Shown: piece by piece, positions 38,825-48,434 of the stretch
How the letters are laid out: the number at the start of each line of letters is the position of its first letter
Position numbering within the stretch: the first letter of the stretch is position 1
NCBI GenBank assembly: GCA_029863645.1
Contig: JAOTVA010000002.1
Location: 1 to 64,000, forward strand
Length of the DNA stretch: 64,000 nt
Reading direction: 5' to 3'
Source: Gemmatimonadota bacterium
GTDB lineage: Bacteria > Gemmatimonadota > Gemmatimonadetes > Longimicrobiales > Gaopeijiaceae
Program-made: the position numbers and the translations under genes
The notes under the pieces: generated by a model
Databases searched by the model: none
Told to the model about the DNA's origin: nothing
What the model saw: only the letters and a program-made list of their open reading frames with translations

Positions 38825-40579
38825 ATGGCAGTTGCGAAGGTCCTCAGACTAGAGGACTACCGCGGAAGAAGGGCAATTCGCGTACAGCTTGCTGAGAAAC
38901 TGTACGGAGCGGACCCAAGAAGACTCGCCGTCTTCCGGCACCTCGCCGAAGTGGCAGAGCTATGCGATGCGGACCGCGCGGCGACGGTTTGGGTCGACGA
39001 GTATGGACCCGGATCGGTGCATCCCCACGTAGTGCTCGATCACCTCGCAGACCGACCGCGCCGACACTTCTCGTCCGAGCCGTTGCGTCGAGCCTGGGAG
39101 CTCGGCGTCCCTGGCGCCGTCGATGCCCAGGCCGACCCGACATCGTCTGCCCCCACGACGTTCGCGATCTCTCTCGGGAGCGACGGGATGCGAGCTTGGT
39201 TCGTCGTGGCAGAATCGAGTGCGCAGCGACCGCCCCTACAGGCGGCGGTCCGGCATCGCCTCATGTTTCTCTCGGGCGAGTGCGCGGCAGTCCTTCTTCA
39301 CCGCGAACTGGACTCGATGCTCGACGCGGAGCGGCCGGAAGGGGACTTCCCGGGCTGGCCGATCTTGCAGGATCTGGAAGGGCGAGAGTCCGATGAGGAG
39401 GTCGGTCGGCGAATCGCGCAGAGATTCGTGGTAGGGCGCGTAGCCCGCATGCATCTGAACGACGAGCTCGTGACGTCCCCCGAACGCATCGCGGAACAGG
39501 TGCGGCGTGCACGCATGGAACTGCCCGACCCGAAGCAGTCGGCCGACCCAGAGGTCGCAGAGTGGCATCGCATCCTGGAACTTCTCGTTCGTGGCGCGCC
39601 GGATGAATTGGCGGATCGTTTCATTCGTCTCGGCGACCTGGTGGAGCGGCAGGCGCACGACAACGGGGCGCTCGAGATGTATTCGTGTGCCTATGAGATC
39701 GCGACCGCGCTGCGGCTCCCCAGGGCCGCCGCGGAGGCCTCCCGTTACATGGGTAACCTCCTGCGTCGGCGCGCGAGCTGGGAGGAAGCCGGCAGCAGAC
39801 TCACATCCGCTCGCGAGATCGCCGAGCTTGCGGGCCTACGCGACATTGCGGCCCGATCGATGGTGGGGCTTTCCCTCATGCGGCAGGATGCGGGCAACCT
39901 GCCCGCGGCGAGGACTGGCCTCAGAGAATCACTTCACGTTGCCGAACGGTCGGGCGACGCCGATACGGTGGCGATGGTGCACCACGCCTTGATGGGCGTC
40001 GAGCAGTTGGCAGGAAACCTATCGGTGAGCCTCGAACACGGGTGGGTCGCCGTCGCGACCTATCAGAGCCATGAACGACGTACCCGCTGCATGGCGGGCT
40101 TAGCCGCTGCACTCGCAGACTGCGGGGACAGGGAAGCGGCTGAGGACGCCTGGTCATGGGTAGCCCAGCGATCAGACGAAGCGTACTACCAGATCTATGC
40201 GCAGGACGCGCTGGCGTACTTGGCGGCACTCCGAGGCGATGGGGTAGCATTCGCGCGGCACGCGCAGCAGTGCGATGCCCTCGGCTGGACGGACAAGCCC
40301 GGGTACGCCAAGGCGGAGATCTTGTTCTACCGAGGCGTGAGCTATCGCGCCCTAGGTGATCTCCCGCAGGCACGAGAATGGCTTAGGGCAGCGGTGGCTT
40401 TCGCCGAGGAGCACAAATACAACCACGTGCTCTTCCGGGCCGACGAAGCGCTGGCGTCCCTGGCCGAGGAATGTGTGGATCCATCGACAACGACGGCTCC
40501 GCCAACCCCCGTCGCGCCGCCCGAGATGCGCGATGGACTCAGGGCGATGCGACGGGAGTTGGCGTTAGCCGAGGGCTAA
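38825..40579 (+). CDS. TPR-repeat protein, possible regulator
   Basis: Start trimmed to MAVAKVLRLEDYRGRRAIRVQ; helical repeats DNGALEMYSCAYEIATALRLPRAAAEASRYMGNLLRRRASWEEA. Confidence 0.65.
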   Translation: MAVAKVLRLEDYRGRRAIRVQLAEKLYGADPRRLAVFRHLAEVAELCDADRAATVWVDEYGPGSVHPHVVLDHLADRPRRHFSSEPLRRAWELGVPGAVDAQADPTSSAPTTFAISLGSDGMRAWFVVAESSAQRPPLQAAVRHRLMFLSGECAAVLLHRELDSMLDAERPEGDFPGWPILQDLEGRESDEEVGRRIAQRFVVGRVARMHLNDELVTSPERIAEQVRRARMELPDPKQSADPEVAEWHRILELLVRGAPDELADRFIRLGDLVERQAHDNGALEMYSCAYEIATALRLPRAAAEASRYMGNLLRRRASWEEAGSRLTSAREIAELAGLRDIAARSMVGLSLMRQDAGNLPAARTGLRESLHVAERSGDADTVAMVHHALMGVEQLAGNLSVSLEHGWVAVATYQSHERRTRCMAGLAAALADCGDREAAEDAWSWVAQRSDEAYYQIYAQDALAYLAALRGDGVAFARHAQQCDALGWTDKPGYAKAEILFYRGVSYRALGDLPQAREWLRAAVAFAEEHKYNHVLFRADEALASLAEECVDPSTTTAPPTPVAPPEMRDGLRAMRRELALAEG

Positions 40580-40583
40580 CTCC

Positions 40584-40826
40584 TCAAGAGCCGGGGTCGG
40601 GCGTGTGGCTGCCTGGGTCCGGCGTGTGGCTACCGGGGTCGGGTGTGTGGCTGCCCGGGTCCGGCGTGTGGCTACCGGGGTCGGGTGTGTGGCTGCCAGG
40701 ATCGGGCGTGTAGCTACCCGGGTCGGGTGTGTGCTGCCCCGTGTCGGGCCCGGTAATGTCAGTGCCGCATGCGGCGGTTCCGATTGCGAGCAGGAGTGCG
40801 AGAAGCGAGCGGCGTAGATTCCTCAT
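40584..40826 (-). CDS. Small lipoprotein with tandem HTPDPGS heptapeptide repeats
   Basis: MRNLRRSLLALLLAIGTAACGTDITGPDTGQ followed by seven (H/Y)TPDPGS units. Confidence 0.7.
   Translation of the reverse strand: MRNLRRSLLALLLAIGTAACGTDITGPDTGQHTPDPGSYTPDPGSHTPDPGSHTPDPGSHTPDPGSHTPDPGSHTPDPGS
40587..40733. repeat. 21-bp tandem repeat, seven units, with partly alternating 42-bp higher-order period
   Basis: + strand units such as gctgcctgggtccggcgtgtg / gctaccggggtcgggtgtgtg read directly from sequence. Confidence 0.9.
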
Positions 40827-40960
40827 GATGGATCCCTCGGTTGTGGCCGGTTGCCGCGGTCCAGGGAGGATCGGGCGAAGCGGCCGAAATAAGCCCGTAG
40901 TGAGAAACTTGAACTTTCCAATAGGCCTGTCGGCGCGTAGTATCACTTTGCGCATGGGGT

Positions 40961-41782
40961 ATGTCTTTTTCGAAGATTATGGCACTAGTCGCGGTACTTA
41001 CGAGAGATCCACGGGTCCGGCAGTCGGTTCAAGGCCCTCTGCTCGATGCGCACTCGGTGGCTACGACCCGCTCCTGGGAGCGGCTGTCCTGGCTCGTTCG
41101 GGAACGTCCGTCGACCGCGGTCGTCCTGGATTCTGGCGCGCTTCCCGGGCACGTGGCTGAGGACGCGGCAGTGGGGGAGCTGCGCCGGCGCTACCCCAGC
41201 GTGGCGGCAATCTTCGTCGTCCAGCCAAGGGCGGATCCGGTGTCGTTGTTCCGGCTGGGACGGGCCGGCCGAACGAACTTGGTGCTCCTCCCCGCCACCG
41301 CGCTTGCTACTGACGTCGCTCGAGCGATGCACACGGTTCTCCTGAACGGGACGAGTGCGCTCGTCACGCGTGCCGTGAGTTCTTACGTGCCCTCTCGTGA
41401 GTCGATGACGATTCGCATAGCCCTCGAAGCGGTGCAGCGGGGGTGGGCCACCGAAGAGCTCGCAGCGCAGCTCGGTCTCACGCGCCCTCACCTCAGCGTG
41501 AGGCTGAGGAACGTAGGGCTCCCCTCGGCCGGGCACCTCCTGATCTGGGCGAAGCTTCTTCACGCCGGGCGGTGGTTGACCGACCCTGGCCGCAGCGCCG
41601 AGAGCATCTCTCGGCAGCTGGAATACTCGAGTGGTGCCGCGTTCCGGCGGGCCCTTCGCGCCTACGTGGGGGCCACGCCGACCGAGGTCAAAGAAGGGGG
41701 CGGCCTGAGGTTCGTACTGCGCCGCTTCCTTGACGCCTGCGGCCTTGGCGGTAGCGTTGTGTTCGACCGTTCGGTTGCTTGA
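40961..41782 (+). CDS. AraC-type HTH regulator with receiver-like N-terminus
   Basis: C-terminal ESISRQLEYSSGAAFRRALRAYVGATPTEVK; N-terminal MALVAVLTRDPRVRQSVQ...VVLDSGALPG receiver-like. Confidence 0.7.
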   Translation: MSFSKIMALVAVLTRDPRVRQSVQGPLLDAHSVATTRSWERLSWLVRERPSTAVVLDSGALPGHVAEDAAVGELRRRYPSVAAIFVVQPRADPVSLFRLGRAGRTNLVLLPATALATDVARAMHTVLLNGTSALVTRAVSSYVPSRESMTIRIALEAVQRGWATEELAAQLGLTRPHLSVRLRNVGLPSAGHLLIWAKLLHAGRWLTDPGRSAESISRQLEYSSGAAFRRALRAYVGATPTEVKEGGGLRFVLRRFLDACGLGGSVVFDRSVA

Positions 41783-41816
41783 TGGGACGCGCCTACCACA
41801 CGAGGGATTTCCCGGA

Positions 41817-42074
41817 GTGAGAGACTTCACAGACGCAGAGGGGCGGGCCTGGCACGCCTCGGTGTTGGAAGAGGCGGGAACCGACTACAAGGGGCGCCTA
41901 TATCTCGTGCTAGCGCCGCGCGACGGTGGAGGCAGCACGGTGACGCTGGACGACGTGCGCTGGAACAGTGAGCGCGCGGCGCGCCGGTCGCTCGACTCGA
42001 TGTCCGAGGTCGAGCTTCGCCGCCGGTTGCGTTCGGCCCTCGGTAGAAGCGGTTCGGCAGTCGCCAAGCCCTAG
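41817..42074 (+). CDS. Small hypothetical protein
   Basis: VRDFTDAEGRAWHASVLEEAGTDYKGRLYLVLAPRDG; GTG start preferred over the upstream Met that overlaps the regulator. Confidence 0.55.
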   Translation: MRDFTDAEGRAWHASVLEEAGTDYKGRLYLVLAPRDGGGSTVTLDDVRWNSERAARRSLDSMSEVELRRRLRSALGRSGSAVAKP

Positions 42075-43780
42075 TCCGTACCTGCTCTCCCGGGAATCTC
42101 GATCCACTGACCGGCAACGATTCGGTCGCCTTCGAGTCGTGGGTTAGCCGTCAGGAGGTCGTTGAGCGAGACGCGGTATCTGCCGGCGATGGCGCTGAGG
42201 TTTTCACCCGAGCTCACGCGGTGGCGGTTCGCCTCGTCCCCTAGTGCGTCCGCCATGATCTGAGCCTCCACCATCTGGAGCGTCGGGGTGCGGCCGGGCG
42301 CCCGCTGGAACGAGGCAAGGAGTACGCCGATCTGATTCTCCACCCGCTTGGCCCGGGTCGTCGATCTCGCTTCGTTCACCAGCAAGGAGAAGGCCAGACG
42401 CTCTCCGTCACCCGACCGAACCACCCCGGACAGCGCCGACACGCCTTCAATCGTGCCGGTCTTGGCCCGGAGATTCCCGGCAGCAGCGGTGCTGTACATG
42501 CGGCTCAGCCCACGGCGTTGACCGGCCTCTGGAAGCGAGGTCCAATATGCAGCCCAGTAGGGGCCCTCGGCCATTCGCTCGAGCACGGACACGAAGGTGG
42601 AAGCGCTCACTCGACTCCCTGCGGAGAGACCCGAGCCGTCCTCCTGGACGAGGCCCCGCAGGTCGGCCCCAATGGCCAAAAGCGTCGCGCGCACTGCCCG
42701 TCCGCTGGCTGCCGGAGAGCCTTCACCGGTCAACGACCGTCCCAGACTCCTAAAGAGCAGCTCGGCGAACAGGTTGTTGCTTTCGTGGTTGATGATGTCG
42801 AGGTATGCGGTCAGCGGCTGGGATACGTGTCGAGCCAGCACCCGCGCTTCGCGCTTTCCGTACGCCGGCGCCCCGACGTTTTGGCGGCCAAGGATGGATT
42901 GGTCCGGGTCCTCGACCGTGCGCAGTCCGCCCTGCAGTGTGATACCGCGCTCTTCAAGCACGGCGCGGAACGTGGCCGCCGCGAAGCGTGCCGGCTCGGA
43001 AACCGTCATCTCACGCCAGACATCTCGGGTCCCCGCGACGATCCGGCCCTCCACCCGCACCGGATCTAGGGGATCGTCTCGAAGGATCGCGAGCCTGGGG
43101 CGCGCCTGGCCCGCCACCGTCTCGGCGTTGTTGACCACCTCCATGCCCGAGTGCGCCGGGACGGTGGTCACGCTGGGAGCCTCCCCCGGGGCGCCCGGGA
43201 CGACCCGGAAGGACACAACGTTCTCGTTGAACGACAGTGCGCTCACAGCGGCGGTGAAGTGATCGTTGAGGTCTCGCGGGTCCCATCCCGGCGGACGCAA
43301 CGGCCCCGTGAAGAACGATGCGTCGCCGACGATGTCGCCGGTCACCGTGTGAATCCCCAGAGCTTCCAGTTGGTCGACGAGCAATTGGAAGGCGTCGTCT
43401 TTCTGCTGGTAGAAACGATCGGAGATGCCCGGGTCCCCGGTGCCGTAGAGGACGAGGTCGCCATCGACGACTCCGCCGGCGACCGTGCCGTCGGTCAGGA
43501 CGTAGGTCCGAAAGCGAAACTCGGGTCCTAGAATCCGAAGAGCCGCCGCGGTCGTGAGTAGCTTGAGGTTCGACGCGGGTGTGAGCGCGGAGTCGGGCGC
43601 GAGCGCGAAGAGCGTGTCGCCCGAGTCGAGGCTGACGATCATGGCGCCCCAAGTCGCGCCGGGGAGTCCAGACGACCCGAAGACCCCGGCTACGCGACTT
43701 TGCAGCTCTTCGATCTCCTGCGCCGACGCCCCGGCGGCAGTCCCAGCGAGAATAGCGCCGACCAAGAGGGTCCGTCGCAT
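42071..43780 (-). CDS. dacB: D-alanyl-D-alanine carboxypeptidase/endopeptidase (PBP4, S13) with C-terminal LysM
   Basis: ALTPASNLKLLTTAAALRILGPEF (SxxK), VQEDGSGLSAGSRVS, LRAKTGTIEGVSALSGVV (KTG); HRVSSGENLSAIAGRYRVSLNDLLTAN LysM. Confidence 0.9.
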   Translation of the reverse strand: MRRTLLVGAILAGTAAGASAQEIEELQSRVAGVFGSSGLPGATWGAMIVSLDSGDTLFALAPDSALTPASNLKLLTTAAALRILGPEFRFRTYVLTDGTVAGGVVDGDLVLYGTGDPGISDRFYQQKDDAFQLLVDQLEALGIHTVTGDIVGDASFFTGPLRPPGWDPRDLNDHFTAAVSALSFNENVVSFRVVPGAPGEAPSVTTVPAHSGMEVVNNAETVAGQARPRLAILRDDPLDPVRVEGRIVAGTRDVWREMTVSEPARFAAATFRAVLEERGITLQGGLRTVEDPDQSILGRQNVGAPAYGKREARVLARHVSQPLTAYLDIINHESNNLFAELLFRSLGRSLTGEGSPAASGRAVRATLLAIGADLRGLVQEDGSGLSAGSRVSASTFVSVLERMAEGPYWAAYWTSLPEAGQRRGLSRMYSTAAAGNLRAKTGTIEGVSALSGVVRSGDGERLAFSLLVNEARSTTRAKRVENQIGVLLASFQRAPGRTPTLQMVEAQIMADALGDEANRHRVSSGENLSAIAGRYRVSLNDLLTANPRLEGDRIVAGQWIEIPGRAGTD

Positions 43781-43820
43781 TCCCCGGCGGGGTATCAAGG
43801 TCGGTGGCTCTGCGCTTGGG

Positions 43821-44285
43821 TCAGGCGTGCACCGGGGCGGGGCCGCCCTCGGGAAGGCACGTGGAGCAGTAGCCGGAGAGTTGGAGGCGGTAGCCCGTGA
43901 CGGTGAAGCCGTCCGACCGTCGGCGGAGGGCTGCGATCTCGGTTTCCGCGATTTCTCCGGGGATGTCCGCGACCCGCCCGCACGCCAAGCACCGGGCGTG
44001 ATGATGGGGGTCGGTGCGGCCATCGTAGCGGGCGGACTCGTCCGCGAAGGTCAGCTTGACGGCGAGGCCACAGCCGACGAGGGTCTCGAGGCTCTTGTAG
44101 ACGGTCGCCAGCGAGATGCCGGGCAGGCCCTCTCGTACGTTCAGAAAGACTTCGTCCGCCGTAGGATGGACGTCGGTGTTCGCCAGGCAACGGTACACCG
44201 CAGCTCGCTGCTCAGTGAAGCGCTGACCGCTCGCTTCCAATGCGCGCCGCAACCGCAGATCGCTCGAATCGGCTTCCATGGCCAT
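43821..44285 (-). CDS. Fur-family transcriptional regulator (Fur/PerR type)
   Basis: RFTEQRAAVYRCLANTDVHPTADEVF, GISLATVYKSLETL, DPHHHARCLACGRVADI, YCSTC. Confidence 0.9.
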   Translation of the reverse strand: MAMEADSSDLRLRRALEASGQRFTEQRAAVYRCLANTDVHPTADEVFLNVREGLPGISLATVYKSLETLVGCGLAVKLTFADESARYDGRTDPHHHARCLACGRVADIPGEIAETEIAALRRRSDGFTVTGYRLQLSGYCSTCLPEGGPAPVHA

Positions 44286-44336
44286 GTTGCTTCTCGAGGC
44301 ACCTTGTCCGAGATCCGTCCAACCGCCGTGAACGCA

Positions 44337-44366
44337 ACGTTACATGGGCGCTGGAAGCAGTGTCAA
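44337..44366 (-). promoter_or_regulatory. Putative sigma70-type promoter for the Fur-family gene
   Basis: On minus strand TTGACA - 18 bp - TAACGT; the -10 overlaps the near-palindrome GTAACGTTGC. Confidence 0.4.
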
Positions 44367-44420
44367 CCTGAATCGCAACGAGCGAGCGACGTGACCCTCC
44401 CCAACCGTCAGAGACCCTAG

Positions 44421-44981
44421 GTGAGCCCTCCGGAACAAGACGCCATTCTCACGCTCGAGCCGCTCATCGAGGCGATTCGCCAGGGATTGGAGGGCGCGGG
44501 TTGGGAGCTATCCGGGCTGCAGAAGACCACGAGTCACCAGTTCGAGGGTCGCTGGGAGGGAGAATCGACCCGGAGCGCGTACCTGTTCTTTCACTCTCAG
44601 GCCGCTCCCGAGCCCGTGAGCATCGATGTGTACCTGGACGAGACCAGCCGCGGCCTGACCGGGAACATCGCCCTCGTCGTGGACCTGGTGCCCCTCGGCG
44701 ACTTGGGTGAGCCAGGCGATGCGCTGCGCGTGCTGGGCACGGTGTCCAGCGCGGCCCTACCCGGCAAGTTCCTGACACCGTTGACGTTGCGGCTTCGGCT
44801 CGAGAACGGCTCCGAGAATCCGGCGGCCGCCGAGACCGAGGTGAGGTTCAAGCTTCGGCTCACCAAGGCCATCATTGCGAAGGGGCCGGCAGCGATCCAG
44901 CGACTTGCCAGCTCGACAGTCGCCGGCTTCGACACCATCATCGCCTCTCCGGAACTGACGAAGTACCTGCCGGAGGGTTGA
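44421..44981 (+). CDS. Hypothetical protein
   Basis: 186-aa ORF starting GTG; no family recognised. Confidence 0.55.
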   Translation: MSPPEQDAILTLEPLIEAIRQGLEGAGWELSGLQKTTSHQFEGRWEGESTRSAYLFFHSQAAPEPVSIDVYLDETSRGLTGNIALVVDLVPLGDLGEPGDALRVLGTVSSAALPGKFLTPLTLRLRLENGSENPAAAETEVRFKLRLTKAIIAKGPAAIQRLASSTVAGFDTIIASPELTKYLPEG

Positions 44982-45086
44982 GGTAGGGGGCGGTTTCCCC
45001 GCCTGGAAGGCGCGTGCAGATTGGGCCTCGTGCCGCACGCGCTCGCGCCGCACATTCCACGTGACGAGAACGAGAAAGGGACGCTC

Positions 45087-47045
45087 ATGAGCAGTGAATC
45101 AGGGTCGCTCGAAGCACTGTTGGACGAGAATCGACGATTTGCTCCCCCGCCTGGCTTTCGCGACAAGGCCAACTTCGGCGATCCAGCGGTTTACGAACGC
45201 GCGTCCAAGGACCGCGAGGCGTACTGGGCCGACTGGGCGGCGCAGCTGGACTGGTTCGAACCCTGGCATACCGTGCTCGAGTGGTCGCCGCCCTACGCCA
45301 AGTGGTTCCTGGGGGGGAAGCTCAACGTCTCGCACAACTGCTTGGACCGTCACGTCCAAGCGGGTCACGCCGACCGGAAGGCACTGATCTGGGAGGGCGA
45401 GCCCGGCGACACGCGGACGTTCACCTATGGCGAGCTCCTCGAGGAGGTCTGTCGGTTCTCGAACGCGCTCAAGGGGCTCGGCGTGGGGAAGGGTGACCGG
45501 GTCACCATCTACCTGCCCATGATCCCTGAAGCGGTGGTTGCCATGTTGGCGTGCACCCGCATCGGAGCGATCCACTCGGTGGTCTTCGGCGGGTTCAGCC
45601 CCGAGTCGCTCTCGGACCGAAACAACGATGCGCAGGCCAAAGTGCTCATCACCGCGGACGGGGGGTGGCGGCGGGGTGGGGTCGTCCCGTTGAAGGAGAA
45701 CGCCGATGAGGCGCTCAAGGCCTCCCCGACCATCGAACATTGTGTCGTCGTGCGGCGGGGTGGCGAGCTGAGCGAGCAGGTGGGCGCCACGCTCCAGGAG
45801 GGCAGGGATCACTGGTACCACGACCTGATCGCGGATGCCTCCACCGAGTGCGCCCCGGAGCAGATGGACGCCGAGGACACGATGTTCATCCTCTATACGT
45901 CGGGCACGACGGGGAAGCCGAAAGGCGTCGTCCACACGACGGGCGGATACCTGACGCAGGTCTACGCGACCACGAACGCAGTGTTCGATCTCCACGACGA
46001 CGACGTCTACTGGTGCACGGCAGACGTTGGCTGGATCACGGGGCACAGCTACATCGTCTACGGTCCGTTGGCGAACCGCGCCCAGGTGATGATGTACGAG
46101 GGTGCCCCTGACACGCCCGATCGTGGGCGCTTCTGGCAGCTCTGCGAGAAGTATGGAGTCACCGTCTTCTACACGGCGCCCACGGCGATCCGCGCCTTCG
46201 CGAAGTGGGGCGACGACTGGCCCGCGAAGTCCGACCTGTCGAAGCTACGGCTGCTCGGGACGGTGGGTGAGCCGATCAATCCCGAGGCCTGGATGTGGTA
46301 CCACAAGGTGATCGGCGGTGAGCGCTGCCCCATCGTCGACACGTGGTGGCAGACCGAGACGGGGGCCATCATGATCACGCCCCTCCCTGGCATCACCGAG
46401 ACGAAGCCAGGCACCGCTACGCGGCCCTTCCCGGGGATCGAAGCGAAGATCATGAACGACGCGGGGGAGGAGCGGTCGGCCGGCTACCTGGCCATCACGT
46501 CACCGTGGCCATCGATGCTGCGCACCGTCTGGGGCGACGACCAGCGCTTCAGGGACACCTACTGGTCGAAGTGGAAAGACACCTACTTCCCTGGGGACGG
46601 AGCGAAGCTGGACGACGACGGCTACTTCTGGATCTTGGGCCGCGTGGACGACGTGCTCAACGTCGCAGGGCACAGGATCGGCACGATGGAAGTCGAGAGC
46701 GCCCTGGTCGATCACCCGTCGGTTGCCGAGGCGGCTGTCGTGGGTAAGAAACACGAGATCAAGGGCGAGTCGATCGCGGCGTTCGTGACGCTCAAGGAGG
46801 GCTACGACGGGACAGACGAACTCCTTGCCGAGCTACGCGAGCACGTCGGCAAGAAGATCGGCGCGATCGCGAAGCCGGAGCTCATCGTCTTCAGCGCCGA
46901 CCTTCCAAAGACGCGATCCGGAAAGATTATGCGCAGGCTGCTGCGGGACATCGCGGAGGGTAGGGCCGTGGGCGATACGACGACCCTAGCGGATCCGGCG
47001 GTGGTCAAGCGGCTGCAGGAGCAGCACGAGGCGGAGGAGGGTTAG
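45087..47045 (+). CDS. acs: Acetyl-CoA synthetase
   Basis: [77 protein letters not shown]. Confidence 0.95.
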   Translation: MSSESGSLEALLDENRRFAPPPGFRDKANFGDPAVYERASKDREAYWADWAAQLDWFEPWHTVLEWSPPYAKWFLGGKLNVSHNCLDRHVQAGHADRKALIWEGEPGDTRTFTYGELLEEVCRFSNALKGLGVGKGDRVTIYLPMIPEAVVAMLACTRIGAIHSVVFGGFSPESLSDRNNDAQAKVLITADGGWRRGGVVPLKENADEALKASPTIEHCVVVRRGGELSEQVGATLQEGRDHWYHDLIADASTECAPEQMDAEDTMFILYTSGTTGKPKGVVHTTGGYLTQVYATTNAVFDLHDDDVYWCTADVGWITGHSYIVYGPLANRAQVMMYEGAPDTPDRGRFWQLCEKYGVTVFYTAPTAIRAFAKWGDDWPAKSDLSKLRLLGTVGEPINPEAWMWYHKVIGGERCPIVDTWWQTETGAIMITPLPGITETKPGTATRPFPGIEAKIMNDAGEERSAGYLAITSPWPSMLRTVWGDDQRFRDTYWSKWKDTYFPGDGAKLDDDGYFWILGRVDDVLNVAGHRIGTMEVESALVDHPSVAEAAVVGKKHEIKGESIAAFVTLKEGYDGTDELLAELREHVGKKIGAIAKPELIVFSADLPKTRSGKIMRRLLRDIAEGRAVGDTTTLADPAVVKRLQEQHEAEEG

Positions 47046-48430
47046 GACTGCTCCGGCGCGGGCTCGTGCCAGAACAGACCGCCGTGCTCGGAGATGCGTT
47101 CCAGGATCTGGTGCCGTGTGATCGCGCGCGTGATGCGACACCTGGGCGGTTCGTGTTCACTTCCCTCGTGTGCCATGTGCTTCACGTGGCAGTCACCCGC
47201 ACACGACCACTTCGCGAAACACCCTTCGCAATACGGGCGCTTGTCCACCGTCCGTGCCCGGAGGCGTGACAGGGCCACGGGGTCGAGTTGGACCCCTTTC
47301 CCGCCGGACAGGCGTCCGTAGAAGAAGTCCCCGGCGAGATCGCTACCATCCGAGAACGCCTCGTAGCATGCGGAAACGTCGCCGGTCGGGGTAAGTGCGA
47401 AGGAGTCCCGGGTCACCCCGCAGAAATGCCTCGTCACCATGCCGAACCGTGCCGCGGAAAAGTAGACGGTGCGCCCATACGCGCGTCCGATCGACTCGGC
47501 CTCGAGGAAGAGCTCGACGAAGCGGTCGGGATCGATGGCCGGGAGGTCAGAACCCCGGCCCTCCGGATACACGGGTTCGAGTTGGATTCGCTTCGCCGAG
47601 AAGTTGTCGCAGAGGTATTGCACTGCGACCGCGAGGAAGGGGAGTAGGGCCTCGGTGACGGTCAGGCGAAGCTGATAGTCGAATCCGACCCTGTCGAACA
47701 GCTCGAGTGTGCGCTCGATGCTGGCACTCGAGCCTCGCCCCGATGCCGAAGGGCGCTGCAGGTCGTGGAGGTGCGGCAATCCATCGAACGAAACGGAGGC
47801 TCCGTCCAGGTGTTCGGCGATCCAGGCGGCTTTGGCCTCGGGGATCGCCGCGTTCGTGGCGGTGAGGGCTCGGAGCGTGAGACCGTATCGGTCGGCCGCC
47901 GCAGCCGCGTACTCCCACGAGTCGGTCATGACGTCCCAATTGGCCGTGGCCTCTCCCCCGCCGTGGTATGCGACGGTGATCTGCTTTTCTCCCAGCGCCC
48001 GCGCGTTGTCGACGATGAAGTCGATACCCTGCAGGGCCGTCGACAAAGGCATGAACTCACCCGGGGTGTCGCCGGCGCTCGCGTAGCAGTACGTGCAGCG
48101 CAGGTTGCACGCCGTCGTCATGAAGAGCGTGACCGACGTGGGCCGGGGGTCACCGGTCACGTCCGGTTCCGGCAGTGCGTCGGGAGGGCCGTCGACGAGA
48201 CGGAGACTTCGGAGAAAGCCGACGAACTCGGCATCGACCGTCGAACGATCCCGAGCCTGACGCTTCGCTGCCAGGTCGGCCAGAGAGGACACCGCCGAGT
48301 CGTTGCAGAGGAATGCAGCGCGCTGGCGTGGCGCAAAAACGAGTTGACGTCCGCCGGGCCCGGGGATCACGAAGATCTCGGCCGTGAGCTCGGGCGCCCC
48401 GGATCGGACGTCGGTGTCAGCGGGGCTCAC
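47042..48430 (-). CDS. Radical SAM protein with SPASM domain, candidate peptide/protein maturase
   Basis: CNLRCTYC (CxxxCxxC); SPASM-like CX12GX4C ([19 protein letters not shown]) and CX2CX5CX3C ([14 protein letters not shown]); GTG start with GGAGG 8 nt upstream. Confidence 0.88.
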   Translation of the reverse strand: MSPADTDVRSGAPELTAEIFVIPGPGGRQLVFAPRQRAAFLCNDSAVSSLADLAAKRQARDRSTVDAEFVGFLRSLRLVDGPPDALPEPDVTGDPRPTSVTLFMTTACNLRCTYCYASAGDTPGEFMPLSTALQGIDFIVDNARALGEKQITVAYHGGGEATANWDVMTDSWEYAAAAADRYGLTLRALTATNAAIPEAKAAWIAEHLDGASVSFDGLPHLHDLQRPSASGRGSSASIERTLELFDRVGFDYQLRLTVTEALLPFLAVAVQYLCDNFSAKRIQLEPVYPEGRGSDLPAIDPDRFVELFLEAESIGRAYGRTVYFSAARFGMVTRHFCGVTRDSFALTPTGDVSACYEAFSDGSDLAGDFFYGRLSGGKGVQLDPVALSRLRARTVDKRPYCEGCFAKWSCAGDCHVKHMAHEGSEHEPPRCRITRAITRHQILERISEHGGLFWHEPAPEQS

Positions 48431-48434
48431 CCGA

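Noticed and set aside
40471-40713. + strand ORF ending in PGSGVWL repeats
   Set aside because: Reads the lipoprotein repeat in antisense and starts inside the TPR gene out of frame; a by-product of the 21-bp repeat.
40587-40733. CRISPR-like array
   Set aside because: Units are contiguous 21-bp repeats without spacers and encode an in-frame heptapeptide.
45099-46046. 315-aa minus-strand ORF
   Set aside because: Antisense to acs.
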